The notes beneath the pieces are model-generated. The model did not search any database, was not told the DNA's origin, and worked only from the letters and a program-made list of their open reading frames with translations. A stretch of 64,000 bases of DNA from Bog-756 sp963704615 (lineage in GTDB: Bacteria; Actinomycetota; Acidimicrobiia; Acidimicrobiales; RAAP-2): NCBI GenBank assembly GCA_963704615.1, contig OY969923.1, positions 806,001 to 870,000 of the forward strand. Reading direction: 5' to 3'. This document shows positions 1 through 8,514 of the stretch, piece after piece (positions within the stretch are counted from its first letter, which is position 1; every line of letters starts with the position of its first letter). The position numbers and the translations under genes are program-made.

Positions 1-564
1 CAGACCGAGAACCTGACCGGCCTGCTCCAGACCGACGCCGCCATCAACCCGGGGAACTCCGGGGGCCCTCTGGTCAACAGCCAGGCGCAAGTGGTGGGGA
101 TGAACACAGCGGTGGCCTCCAGCACCACCGGCAATGCACCCACCCAGAACATCGGCTTCGCCATCGCCGTCGACTCGGTCAAACCCCTGCTGCCGGGCCT
201 GCGCAACGGTGGCACCGGAGGGACGGGACCCGGCGCACCCTCGATCGCTCCGATGACCAATTCGGCCTACATCGGGGTAGTAGTCGGACCGGTGACAGCG
301 GCCGTGCAGCAGCTGGACCACCTGACGCCATCGTCGGGTGCGCTGATCATCTCGGTGGAGCCCGGCAGCCCGGCGCAGAAGTCGGCGCTGCATGTCGACG
401 ACGTGATCGTGTCCTTCAACGGTGCCGTCATCCAGAGCCCTGACGACCTGACGGCGGCCATCCACCCTCTCGCCCCTGGTGACCATGTGGTCGTCGGGAT
501 CTATCGCGGCAGCCACCGCCTCACCGTGGGGGTGACGCTCGGTGCCCGCCCACCTGCCGGATAG
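1..564 (+). CDS. HtrA/DegP-type serine protease, C-terminal part (5' truncated by window edge)
   Basis: The reading frame is open from base 1, so the gene starts upstream of the window. The first residues contain the catalytic-serine motif of trypsin-like S1C proteases (INPGNSGGPLV, about residues 15-25 of the visible part) followed by the usual strand VVGMNTA. After a Gly-rich linker, about residues 85-185 form a PDZ domain with the typical GSPAQKSALHVDDVIVSFNG stretch. Members are usually membrane-anchored or exported and degrade or refold damaged envelope proteins. The His and Asp of the triad lie outside the window. It is intact as far as seen and contrasts with the degenerate HtrA-like gene at 2247-3569. 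The next gene follows after 36 bases with a good ribosome binding site. Confidence 0.9.
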   Translation, partial: QTENLTGLLQTDAAINPGNSGGPLVNSQAQVVGMNTAVASSTTGNAPTQNIGFAIAVDSVKPLLPGLRNGGTGGTGPGAPSIAPMTNSAYIGVVVGPVTAAVQQLDHLTPSSGALIISVEPGSPAQKSALHVDDVIVSFNGAVIQSPDDLTAAIHPLAPGDHVVVGIYRGSHRLTVGVTLGARPPAG

Positions 565-600
565 GATGCCGGGGGCCCGATCCCTGGAGGAACCACAACC

Positions 601-945
601 ATGACCCCGGTCACCGACGAGCCCATGCTTCCCGAAGAGGACGCGGAGCCCCTGCCCCCGGTCGGTCACGTGCGGGTGGTGTACCTGGGCCCGGTTGCTC
701 CCCACTGGGAGGTGCAGTCCGACTACGGGGACCCGGCCCTGATCGAGGAGTTCCGCCGCCGCACCATGGCCCGGCTGGTTCTGCTGCCACCGCACGACCC
801 CCAGTACCGACGCAACCGCGAGCGGGTGATCCGCGACGCCGAGCGGGAGAACATCCAGCTCGAATGGGACCTCGGTGTGCCCGAGGAGGAAGCCGTGGCC
901 GAACCGGACGCCGAGGCCGCGGCGCCACCCTCGCCCGAGGCCTGA
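601..945 (+). CDS. Small conserved-looking hypothetical protein
   Basis: A 114-residue acidic protein with no family I recognise. It starts at ATG 601 after a GGAGGA ribosome binding site. Residues about 20-50 (GHVRVVYLGPVAPHWEV) look like a beta-rich core, followed by an Arg-rich helix (about 50-85) with RRRTMARL and RRNRERVIRDAE, and a low-complexity Glu/Ala/Pro tail. There is no signal peptide or membrane segment. It lies directly downstream of the HtrA-type protease in the same direction, so co-transcription is likely. Codon use is GC-rich like its neighbours. The overlapping long open frames on the other strand are composition artefacts. Confidence 0.7.
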   Translation: MTPVTDEPMLPEEDAEPLPPVGHVRVVYLGPVAPHWEVQSDYGDPALIEEFRRRTMARLVLLPPHDPQYRRNRERVIRDAERENIQLEWDLGVPEEEAVAEPDAEAAAPPSPEA

Positions 946-989
946 CCCACTCGGCGCCGCCGTCTTCGCCCGACGAGCGGACCCGGCTC

Positions 990-2237
990 TCAGGCCTCCG
1001 GAGTGTCGAGCTCGGGCAGGCTGATGCGCTCCAGCCACAGCCCGGGGGCGTCGACCTCGGAGGGGGTGGGCAGATTCTTCTCCGTCACCCACAACTTGCC
1101 CAGACCTTCGTCGCCCGCCCGCTCCAGGACGCCGCTGATGAAGGCGCGGCCCCGGTCGACCTGGGCCTGATCGAGATCCAGCCCGAACAGCGCGCCGGCC
1201 GCTTCCTCGCCCTTGCCCCGCTCGGTCCGTCGCCGGTACCACGCCTCGGCCAACTGGGTGTGCGACCCGACCAACTTCTTTCCCACCAGGTTGGCCACAT
1301 GGTCGGCGTAGCCGTCGATGACCACGGCCAGGGCGGTGAGCTGATCGGACGATCGCCGGGACTCCGGGGTCAGCAGTTCGCCGAGAAGTGCTTCAGGGTC
1401 GCCGAACATCCCCTGGAGCGACTCCAGATCCATGCCCGGCGCTCCCTCCGTGCCGTCACCCAGCCCCAACCCTCCGAGTCGTCCGGCCAGATCCTGCTGG
1501 GCCGCCGAGGTCGACTCGGCCAGGGCCACCAGCAACGCCTCCATCCGGGCCCGCACCCCGGGGCGGGTCAGCACGGAATTGGAAGCCAGCTCGCGGGCGC
1601 ACACCCACACCAAGGCCTCCTCTTCGGGGAGACTCCAATCGTCGGCGAACGAGGCGATGTTGGCCGTGACCACCAGCAGCTCGTCGGACGGCGCCCACGG
1701 AATGGCCAACGGGTACTGGCCCAGGGCGCGGTGGGACAGATGGCCCACCACCGAACCGACCTGCAATCCGAAGAACATCGGCCCGAGGGTGGAGGCCCAC
1801 TGACCGAGCAGGCTCCCCAGGCCGCCCAGGGGATCCTCGGGGTCACCGGTGTCGGTCAGATCCAGCTCATCGCCGGGCGGTGGCACGGGACCCGGCACCG
1901 GGGCCATGGCGGCCAGGACCGGTTGCCACGACTCGAGGGCGCGCACGGTCCAGTCGGCCCGACCCACCGGGACGCAGGTCAGCCGGCGTCCGTCCGGTGA
2001 CACGGGCATACCGGTGGCCTCGACCACGTTCAGCTCGGCCACCCGGGACAGCTGCTCGAGCCGGATCCTCTGGACGGGCTCGACGTTGTCCTCGGCCGTC
2101 CCTCCGGTGGCCACGTTGACGGCGAAGGAGCGGGTCATCTCCCACTGGTTGGGGGCGTTGGTCCCCAGCATGTTCATCAGGTCACCGAGCAGTGATTGGA
2201 ACGGGTTCCCCGCGTCCCCTGGTCCAGTCGATGCCAT
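990..2237 (-). CDS. DUF2342/TIGR03624-type zinc-dependent metalloprotease family protein
   Basis: A 415-residue protein that I assign to the actinobacterial DUF2342 family, annotated as putative zinc-dependent metalloprotease or hydrolase. The supporting pattern is the C-terminal layout: a VVIDGYADHVANLVG helix in the position of the family's EGxxD helix, then an Arg-rich RRRTERGKGEEA turn, an LFGLDLDQAQVDRGRAF segment, and the closing W-x-(10)-LPTPSEVD block (about residues 370-395). The N-terminus (NPFQSLLGDLMNMLG) is also typical of the family. No classical HEXXH is visible, so catalysis is not demonstrated. It starts at ATG 2237, and the HtrA-like gene on the same strand ends only 9 bases upstream of that start, so the two are probably co-transcribed. 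Confidence 0.75.
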   Translation of the reverse strand: MASTGPGDAGNPFQSLLGDLMNMLGTNAPNQWEMTRSFAVNVATGGTAEDNVEPVQRIRLEQLSRVAELNVVEATGMPVSPDGRRLTCVPVGRADWTVRALESWQPVLAAMAPVPGPVPPPGDELDLTDTGDPEDPLGGLGSLLGQWASTLGPMFFGLQVGSVVGHLSHRALGQYPLAIPWAPSDELLVVTANIASFADDWSLPEEEALVWVCARELASNSVLTRPGVRARMEALLVALAESTSAAQQDLAGRLGGLGLGDGTEGAPGMDLESLQGMFGDPEALLGELLTPESRRSSDQLTALAVVIDGYADHVANLVGKKLVGSHTQLAEAWYRRRTERGKGEEAAGALFGLDLDQAQVDRGRAFISGVLERAGDEGLGKLWVTEKNLPTPSEVDAPGLWLERISLPELDTPEA

Positions 2238-2246
2238 GCCGTCATG

Positions 2247-3569
2247 CTACGACGAGGAAGCATCACCTGGTGCAGCAGACTCCGGGTCGGCCAAGACGAC
2301 CGACGTGCTCAGGGTGGCCCCGCCGCGCTCGTAGGTGATCCACAGCGACGAGCCGGGTGGATCGGGATACAGCCGGGCTCGGAGCTCGGCCGTCGACTGG
2401 ACCTGGTCCCCGTCGATGGCGGTGATGATGTCGCCGGGAGCCAGTCCCGCCGCCGCCGCCGGGCTTGCGCTGTCGACGGCCTCGAGGCGGGCCCCCTCGG
2501 TGGGCGACGATGCGGTGACCACGGCACCCTGCGACGGCATCGCGGTCGGCTCGGCGTCACTGATCTGGACGCCGAGCCACCCGTGCTCCACCGTCCCCGA
2601 GGTGACCAGCTGACGGGCCACGCCGACCACCAACTCGGCGGGAAGGAACACCGCCATGGTCGACGCCCCTGACCCCGTGGTCATCTGCAGCATGCCCGAC
2701 ACGTGCCCGCTGCTGTCGAGCAGGACGCTGCCGAGGTCGGCCTGCGACAGCGGCGCCTTGACCGCGGTGGCGGAGAACGCGCTGGTGGTGGGGTCGGCGC
2801 CGAGGGCTTGCCCGGTCGAGATCACCATGCCCGCGTAGACGACCGACGCCGGCATGGCTCGCCGGCGCAACCGTGGGCCGAGTGCGGCGACCACGGCCAC
2901 CTGGCCGACGGTGGGATCGTCGTCGTCGAATGTGGCAGCGGGAAGGTCGTCGTCGATCCGGACCACGGCCAACCCGGTCGTGTCGTCCACCCCGACCAGG
3001 TCAGCGACCTGGCGGCTGCCGTCGGCCTCGACGGCGGTGATCGACCGGGCTCCGAGCAACGCCTGAGAGGCGGTGACGATGATGCCCCCGGACTCCGCCA
3101 CCAGGCCGGTCACGGTCGAGGCTCGGCCCGCTCGGTGGACGATCAGCGCCACGGTGGACGGCCGGATCGAGGACACCATGGCCGCCACCGAGTCGGACCG
3201 GCCCATCGGTCCGAGGCCCGGGTCCGTTGTCGGCGCACCGACCAGGGTGGCCACCCCCGTCGTGGTATCCGAACTGGCCTGTTCTGCGGTTCCGGTGGCC
3301 ACCATGATCAGGCCCGCGGCCACCAGAGCGACGGCGAGGCAGGCGGTGGCGCCGCCGAGGATCCACGTCCCGGTGTGGACCCGACGTTCCTCGACCTCTG
3401 TTGTCCACGGCGCCGAGGACGGATTGTGACCCGAGGTGCTCGACTCCGACGGGTGACGCCACAGGCGGTCGTCGGGAGAGATCCATCCGCGCAACTCCTC
3501 GCCCTCGAGCTCCTCACCCCACTCATCATCGGGATCACGCTCGGGCCCGCCCTGTTCCCGTCTGTCCAC
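2247..3569 (-). CDS. Membrane-anchored HtrA-like PDZ protein, catalytic triad lost (pseudoprotease)
   Basis: A 440-residue protein with an acidic cytoplasmic N-terminus, one membrane segment (about residues 68-91), a trypsin-like fold (about 125-310) and a C-terminal PDZ domain (about 340-430, ending around GLAPGDIITAIDGD). The three catalytic positions can be placed by motif alignment and all are substituted. The His motif reads IVTASQALLGA (Gln169), the Asp motif reads DDTTGLAVVRID (Gly199), and the Ser motif reads QADLGSVLLDSSG (Leu279). The fold-defining residues around them are kept, which argues for a selected non-proteolytic role such as scaffold, chaperone or decoy rather than random decay. 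It is co-directional with the metalloprotease gene 9 bases downstream. Confidence 0.85.
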   Translation of the reverse strand: MDRREQGGPERDPDDEWGEELEGEELRGWISPDDRLWRHPSESSTSGHNPSSAPWTTEVEERRVHTGTWILGGATACLAVALVAAGLIMVATGTAEQASSDTTTGVATLVGAPTTDPGLGPMGRSDSVAAMVSSIRPSTVALIVHRAGRASTVTGLVAESGGIIVTASQALLGARSITAVEADGSRQVADLVGVDDTTGLAVVRIDDDLPAATFDDDDPTVGQVAVVAALGPRLRRRAMPASVVYAGMVISTGQALGADPTTSAFSATAVKAPLSQADLGSVLLDSSGHVSGMLQMTTGSGASTMAVFLPAELVVGVARQLVTSGTVEHGWLGVQISDAEPTAMPSQGAVVTASSPTEGARLEAVDSASPAAAAGLAPGDIITAIDGDQVQSTAELRARLYPDPPGSSLWITYERGGATLSTSVVLADPESAAPGDASSS

Positions 3570-3688
3570 GGCCGCGAGGTTACTGATGACGAGCTGTGTT
3601 GGGACGTCGCCTCGCCCGCAGACGGAGCGGGGCGGGCCTGTTCACCTGCCCATCTCGGCCCCGGACAGGGTCGTCCTACGATGACCGG

Positions 3689-4694
3689 GTGGCTCGCGAC
3701 CTCGCTATCGACCTCGGGACGGCCAATACCCTGGTCTATGCCCGGGGCCGCGGCATCGTTCTGAACCAACCGACGGTGATCGCGCTCAACACCCGAACCC
3801 ATGAAGTCCTCGCCGTGGGGAACGAGGCGTGGAAGATGATCGGACGGACCCCGGGCTACATCGTGGCCGTCCGGCCCCTGCCGCGAGGGTGCCATCACCG
3901 ACTTCGACATCACCGAGCGGATGATCCGGCTCTTGTTACGCAGAGCCGGTGTGACCAAGTTCAACCGGCCTCGGGTGCTCATCTGCGTGCCGTCGGCCAT
4001 CACGTCGGTGGAACGGCGGGCGGTGAAGGAGGCGGCGCGGCGGGCCGGTGCGTCCGCCGCCCACCTGATTGAACAGCCGATGGCCGCGGCCATCGGCGCC
4101 GGGCTGGACATCCATGAACCGGTCGGCAACATGGTCGTCGACGTCGGGGGTGGAACCACCGAGACGGCGGTGATCTCGCTCGGCGGGGTGGTGGCCTCGC
4201 GGGCCATCCGGTGTGGCGGCTTCGACATGGACGCGGCCATTCAGCAGTACGTGCGCCACGAGCACGGCATCGCCATCGGTGAGCGCACCGGCGAGGAATT
4301 GAAGCTGGCCATCGGCTCGGCACTTCCCTACGCCGACGAGGTCAAGGCCGAGGTCCGGGGGCGGGAGATCGTCACCGGCCTGCCCAAGACGGTGATCCTC
4401 TCACCCGAGGAGGTGCGCTACGCACTCCGCGATCAGGTCGAGCTGATCGTGGACACCGTGGTGGCCTGCCTGGGCGAGTCCCCTCCCGAGCTGGCCCAGG
4501 ACATCATCTACGAAGGGATCTACCTGGTCGGAGGCGGAGCCATGCTGCGGGGGTTGGGCAACCGGCTGGCCGACGAGACCGAGGTTGCCGTCCATCTGGT
4601 GGCGACCCCGCTCGAGTGCGTGGTGCAGGGCGCCGGCCTCTGCCTCGATTCCTTCGACAGCCTGCGCCCCATCTTCGCCGCCGCCGAGTCGTAG
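3689..4694 (+). pseudogene. mreB: MreB/Hsp70-fold rod-shape protein, frameshifted by one base
   Basis: The product is an actin-fold MreB-type ATPase that would polymerise under the membrane and guide wall synthesis. The first part starts at GTG 3689 and shows the phosphate-1 loop DLGTANTLVY. The second part, readable from about 3883 in another frame, has the phosphate-2 loop DVGGGTTE and the adenosine motif LVGGGAMLRGL. The two parts join perfectly if one C is removed from the CC at 3881-3882 (VRPL then REGAITDFDITERM). Without that correction the first frame runs into unrelated sequence and stops at 4072. Apart from this indel the gene is complete, full length and of normal GC content, so an assembly error is as likely as a true loss. 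Confidence 0.85.
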
Positions 4695-4704
4695 CGCCGA
4701 CGGG

Positions 4705-5325
4705 TCACTCCAGGGCGAGCAGGTCCTCGGCCACCTGGCGGACCTGCCAGTCCCGGTCGTCCAGGCATCGACGGAGGGCGGCCTCGACCTCGAGGCCGGT
4801 GAAGGCGGCCAACGCCGCCGCCGCCCGCCGGCGGACTGCGGGCTTGTCCTCGAGGGCACCGATGACCGCGGACAGCCCGGCGGGATCGCCGATGGCTCCG
4901 AGGGCCGCCACCGCAGATTCACGGCACAAGGGATCCGAGTGTTCCGATGGCGGCGAAGCCAGTCGGCACAGCCGTGGCACCAACGACGCGTCGCCGCGCT
5001 CGCCCGCGGCCCAGGCGGCCATCTCCACCACGGAGGCATCGGGGTCGTCCAGTCCGGCGGCGACGTCTACCGCGGGATAGCCCGAGGCGAGCTCGAAACC
5101 GCGCCGTCGTACCAGGGGGTCGGCGTCGACCAGAGCGGACCGCAGTTCGGACTCGGTCAGCGCACCGAGCCGATCGAGGGCACCCAGGGCGGTGGCGCGG
5201 ACCGACGGGGCTACATCGCTGAGCCCGGATCGGGCCCTCGACGGATCACCGACGTGCCCGGCCACGGCCACCGACTTGCGGCGGTCGGTGACCCGGTGGT
5301 CGGGAGGTTCCATGGCAGGCTTCAT
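4705..5325 (-). CDS. HEAT-repeat domain protein
   Basis: A 206-residue alpha-helical repeat protein of the PBS-lyase-like HEAT type. At least five repeats are visible, for example VRATALGALDRLG, PLVRRRGFELASG, SVVEMAAWAAGERGD, LCRESAVAALGAIGD and PAVRRRAAAALAAFTG. Each has the usual Asp-x-x-(Val/Leu)-Arg-x-x-Ala pattern at about 30-residue spacing. Such proteins are protein-protein interaction scaffolds; no catalytic residue can be named. It is convergent with the mreB-like gene (11-base gap) and divergent from the PDZ-S16 protease gene, 62 bases away. A role in cell-envelope or division biology is only suggested by location. Confidence 0.8.
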   Translation of the reverse strand: MKPAMEPPDHRVTDRRKSVAVAGHVGDPSRARSGLSDVAPSVRATALGALDRLGALTESELRSALVDADPLVRRRGFELASGYPAVDVAAGLDDPDASVVEMAAWAAGERGDASLVPRLCRLASPPSEHSDPLCRESAVAALGAIGDPAGLSAVIGALEDKPAVRRRAAAALAAFTGLEVEAALRRCLDDRDWQVRQVAEDLLALE

Positions 5326-5387
5326 GGTGTTGTCGTGGGATCAGGCGGCGACAGATGCGATGATCGGGGAGCGACCACGTCACCACT

Positions 5388-6644
5388 ATGACCGAGGACG
5401 ACCAATTCGCGGGAGCACCAGGCTCCGTCCCCGCCTCCGAGGACCCCATGGCCTCGGGAGTTGGCGCCGCGCCGGAGCGCCCGTTGTCGGTGACTGCGAC
5501 CGATCCGGCCGGGCCGCCGACGGTGGAACCGGCGGCGCCGCCCCGCGGGGGAGCCGGGCACGCACGCCGCCGACGGTCCCGCCGGGCTTGGTTCTGGGGG
5601 TTGTTCATCCTGGTGGTGGTGGCCCTGGCCGTGGCGTCGCGGGTCAACCTCAACTACTACGCCCTGCAGCCCGGCGTCGCCCAGTCGGTGCAGCAGTTCA
5701 TCACCGTCCCCGGTGACAAGAGCCACAAGGTCACTCATCCGGTGCTCTTGACCGATGTCGAGATCGGTCGGGTCAATGCCCTGTCCTGGTTCGTCTACAA
5801 GCTGCAAAGCGACACCACCCTCGAGCCGGTGGTGGCGGTGACCGGTGGGACGTCGCCCTCGCAACTGGTGGCCCAGGGCAACCTCGAGATGTCCCAGGCC
5901 GAGGCCGACGCCAAAACGGCCGCGCTTCGTCGTCTCGGCTACACGGTCTCCGCCACCTCGGTTGGCGCGGTGATCTTCGGCACCTTTCCGGGGACTCCGG
6001 CCTACCCGATCCTCCATGTTGGCGATGTCATCACCGCCGTCGACGGAGCCGGCACCCCTTCGGCGCAGGCTCTCACCAACACGCTGTCCAACTACCACTC
6101 GGGACAGACGGTGACCCTCACGGTGCTCAAGGGTGGCAGCGGGCCGCCCACCCCGGAACCGGTCACCCTCAAGAGCACCGTCGTCAACCTCGGCGGCGGG
6201 GTGAACGTCCGGCTCAACCTCGGGATCCAACCTGAGGACCAAATCGACTTCGCCTACCCGTTTCCGGTCACCATCAATGTGACCAACATCGGAGGACCAT
6301 CGGCCGGGTTGGCCATGACCCTGGGGGTGATCGACGCGCTGACCAGTGGGTCGGTGACCGGAGGGCATACGGTCGCGGCCACCGGCACCATCGACGCCGA
6401 GGGCAACGTGGGGGACGTCGGTGGTGTACCCCAGAAGACTGTGGCGGTGGAGAACGCGGGCGCCTCCATCTTTTTGGTCCCACCCCAGGAGTACAAAGCG
6501 GCGCTCTCCAAGGATCGTCCCGGTCTCACCATCTACAAGGTCTCCACGCTCAACCAGGCGCTGGCCATTCTGGTCGCTCATGGGGGCGTGGTTCCGACGG
6601 CCCCGAAGTCGTCGGCGTCGACACCTGCCGCCGTCCCGGGATGA
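5388..6644 (+). CDS. PDZ domain plus Lon-type (S16) serine protease, YlbL-like
   Basis: A 418-residue membrane-anchored protease. After a Pro/Ala-rich N-terminus a single membrane segment spans about residues 66-84 (WFWGLFILVVVALAVA). A PDZ domain covers about 200-280 (ILHVGDVITAVDGAG) and the Lon proteolytic domain about 285-400. The Ser-Lys dyad is visible as Ser305 in NIGGPSAGLAM and Lys350 in GGVPQKTVAVENAG. The family corresponds to B. subtilis YlbL and its actinobacterial homologues, thought to process membrane or secreted proteins. Start ATG 5388 gives the expected length. It is followed on the same strand by the DivIVA-like gene, 54 bases on. Confidence 0.92.
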   Translation: MTEDDQFAGAPGSVPASEDPMASGVGAAPERPLSVTATDPAGPPTVEPAAPPRGGAGHARRRRSRRAWFWGLFILVVVALAVASRVNLNYYALQPGVAQSVQQFITVPGDKSHKVTHPVLLTDVEIGRVNALSWFVYKLQSDTTLEPVVAVTGGTSPSQLVAQGNLEMSQAEADAKTAALRRLGYTVSATSVGAVIFGTFPGTPAYPILHVGDVITAVDGAGTPSAQALTNTLSNYHSGQTVTLTVLKGGSGPPTPEPVTLKSTVVNLGGGVNVRLNLGIQPEDQIDFAYPFPVTINVTNIGGPSAGLAMTLGVIDALTSGSVTGGHTVAATGTIDAEGNVGDVGGVPQKTVAVENAGASIFLVPPQEYKAALSKDRPGLTIYKVSTLNQALAILVAHGGVVPTAPKSSASTPAAVPG

Positions 6645-6698
6645 CCCGTTTTTTGGAGCGACAGTCGTAGGCTCTCGCCCATGCCTGAGGAACGACTG

Positions 6699-8504
6699 AT
6701 GTCCATCACGTCCTCTTCCCACCTGGTCCCTGATGATGTGGCCCGTCACACCTTCGGCTCGGTGCGGAGGGGCTTCGACCCCGGCGAGGTGCGGGCCTAC
6801 CTCGAGTCGATTGCCGTGGGTCTACGGGGCATCGCCGAGCGCGAGCACGATCTTCTCCAGCAACTGGCCGATGCCGAGGACAGGGCGGCTAACCCGGTGC
6901 TCGACGAGGCCACCCTGACCGAGGCGGTGGGCGCCGAAACTGCCCGGGTGCTGCACAGCGCTCACGAGGTGGCGGCCGATGTGACGGCCAAGGCCCAGGC
7001 TGAAGCCGAAAGCATTCTGACCGAGGCGCACGCGGCGATCGAACAGCGCCGCGCCGAAACCGAGTCGCGGCTGGCAGAACAGGTGGAGGTGTCCGAGGCC
7101 GCGGCCGGCGAGCTCCGAGATCGGACCAGCCAGCAGATCGCCGCGGGCCTCGAGGCGGCGCGCAACGAGGCCGAGGAGCTGCTGGCCCAGGCCCGGGAGC
7201 AGTGCCGGGCCATGGTCGACGAGGCTCAGGGCCTGCGCACCCGGGTCCTGGCCGATCTGTCCAAGAGGCGCAAGGTCCTTCACGCCCAGATCGAACAGCT
7301 CCGGGCGGGGCGGGAGCGGTTGGCCGAGACGGTCCAGGACGTACGGCGCTCCATCGATTCCATCGCCGAGGATCTTTTTGCCGCGGAGGACAACGCCCGC
7401 CTGGCGGCCGAAGCGGCGGGGCGGGCCGCGGCCGCTCGTCCTGACGAGGGCAGCACCGAGGAGGTCGCGGCACTTCTTCTGGCCGAAGAGGCCGAGGTCG
7501 AGGTCGAGGTCGAGGTCATCCAGATCGAGGTCAACCCGACCGAACCGGCGGGAGTGGAAGTGGTCGAACCGGTCTCCGACGGCGAGGTGACAACCCCGGG
7601 GGATGAACCGGTGGCAGCCGACGACGAGTCGCCGGTCGACGCCCTGTTCGCCAAACTCCGGGCGTCGCGGGAGGAGCCTGACCGCGGTTCTGAAGCGCCG
7701 CCCGCCGATGGTGGCCCCGGGGATCAGACCGGACAGGTCGACAGTTCCGGCCCGGACTCCCCGGAGGCCGTGACCGCACAAAGCGTGCCCGAGGAGCACG
7801 GCGACGAACCGGCAGACGGTCCCCCCGAAGGCCTGAGCCCCGCCGCTCTGCGCCGCGACCAGCTGATCGAGCCCATCGTCACGGCACTGGCCCGTCGTCT
7901 CAAGCGGACACTGCAGGACAACCAGAACGAACTGCTCGACGAGCTCCGTTCCAACGGCAACACGTGGTCGGCCGAGTTGCTCCCCGAAGAGGTCGAGCAC
8001 GTCGACGGCTACGCCACCGCGGCGCTGCCCGGATTGGAGCAGGCGGCTGAGGCCGGTGTTTCCTTCGCCGGAACCGGCGCCAACCATGCCCCCCGGACCG
8101 ACATCCTGGTGGGAATCGCCCACGACCTGGCCGAGTCCGTGGTGGGCCCGCTGCGGCGTCGGCTCATCGAGGACCAGGGTGGACTGACCTGGGCCGACGA
8201 GTCAGTGGTGGTGGAGCACGTCGGGTCCGCCTTCCGCGAGTGGAAGGGGGAGCGCATCGAGCGCCTGGCCGGTGATCACGCGGTCGCGGCCTTTTCGGCT
8301 GGCACCATGGCTGCCGTCGAGCGGGAACCCGAGGCCCGCGTCGAGTGGGTCGCCGTGGCCGGTTCGGGTGATGCTCCGTGCCCCGACTGCGAAGACAACG
8401 GGCTCAGCGGATCGCTTCGGCCCGGCGAAGAATTTCCTACTGGGCACCTGCGTCCACCGGTACACCCGGGGTGTCGATGCCTCCTGTCGCGCGCCGCCAC
8501 CTAG
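6699..8504 (+). CDS. DivIVA-domain coiled-coil protein with phage-head-like C-terminal module
   Basis: ATG 6699 is preferred over the in-frame ATG 6681 because a GAGGA ribosome binding site lies 7 bases before it. The N-terminus has the DivIVA membrane-binding and dimer motif (HTFGSVRRGFDPGEVRAYLESIA), here quoted only in part: F-GSVRRGFDPGEVRAYL. A long Ala/Glu/Arg-rich coiled coil follows to about residue 240, then an acidic low-complexity linker to about 390. The last roughly 200 residues are unlike a division protein. They end with CPDCEDNGLSG, FPTGH and PPVHPGCRC, the cysteine/histidine signature of the Mu gpF/SPP1 gp7 minor-head-protein C-terminus. The protein could bind curved membrane or polar sites; the role of the tail is unknown. 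UPF0182 starts 10 bases downstream. Confidence 0.85.
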   Translation: MSITSSSHLVPDDVARHTFGSVRRGFDPGEVRAYLESIAVGLRGIAEREHDLLQQLADAEDRAANPVLDEATLTEAVGAETARVLHSAHEVAADVTAKAQAEAESILTEAHAAIEQRRAETESRLAEQVEVSEAAAGELRDRTSQQIAAGLEAARNEAEELLAQAREQCRAMVDEAQGLRTRVLADLSKRRKVLHAQIEQLRAGRERLAETVQDVRRSIDSIAEDLFAAEDNARLAAEAAGRAAAARPDEGSTEEVAALLLAEEAEVEVEVEVIQIEVNPTEPAGVEVVEPVSDGEVTTPGDEPVAADDESPVDALFAKLRASREEPDRGSEAPPADGGPGDQTGQVDSSGPDSPEAVTAQSVPEEHGDEPADGPPEGLSPAALRRDQLIEPIVTALARRLKRTLQDNQNELLDELRSNGNTWSAELLPEEVEHVDGYATAALPGLEQAAEAGVSFAGTGANHAPRTDILVGIAHDLAESVVGPLRRRLIEDQGGLTWADESVVVEHVGSAFREWKGERIERLAGDHAVAAFSAGTMAAVEREPEARVEWVAVAGSGDAPCPDCEDNGLSGSLRPGEEFPTGHLRPPVHPGCRCLLSRAAT

Positions 8505-8514
8505 GCTGCTGCCC

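Noticed and set aside
5322..6749. Long open frame on the minus strand opposite the PDZ-S16 protease
   Set aside because: It mirrors a clear coding frame and its translation is Gly/Arg/His-rich low complexity, a composition artefact of high-GC DNA.
6822..8123. 433-codon minus-strand frame opposite the DivIVA-like gene
   Set aside because: It is the antisense of a strong coiled-coil coding sequence, with no domain and repetitive Leu/Asp/Gly content.
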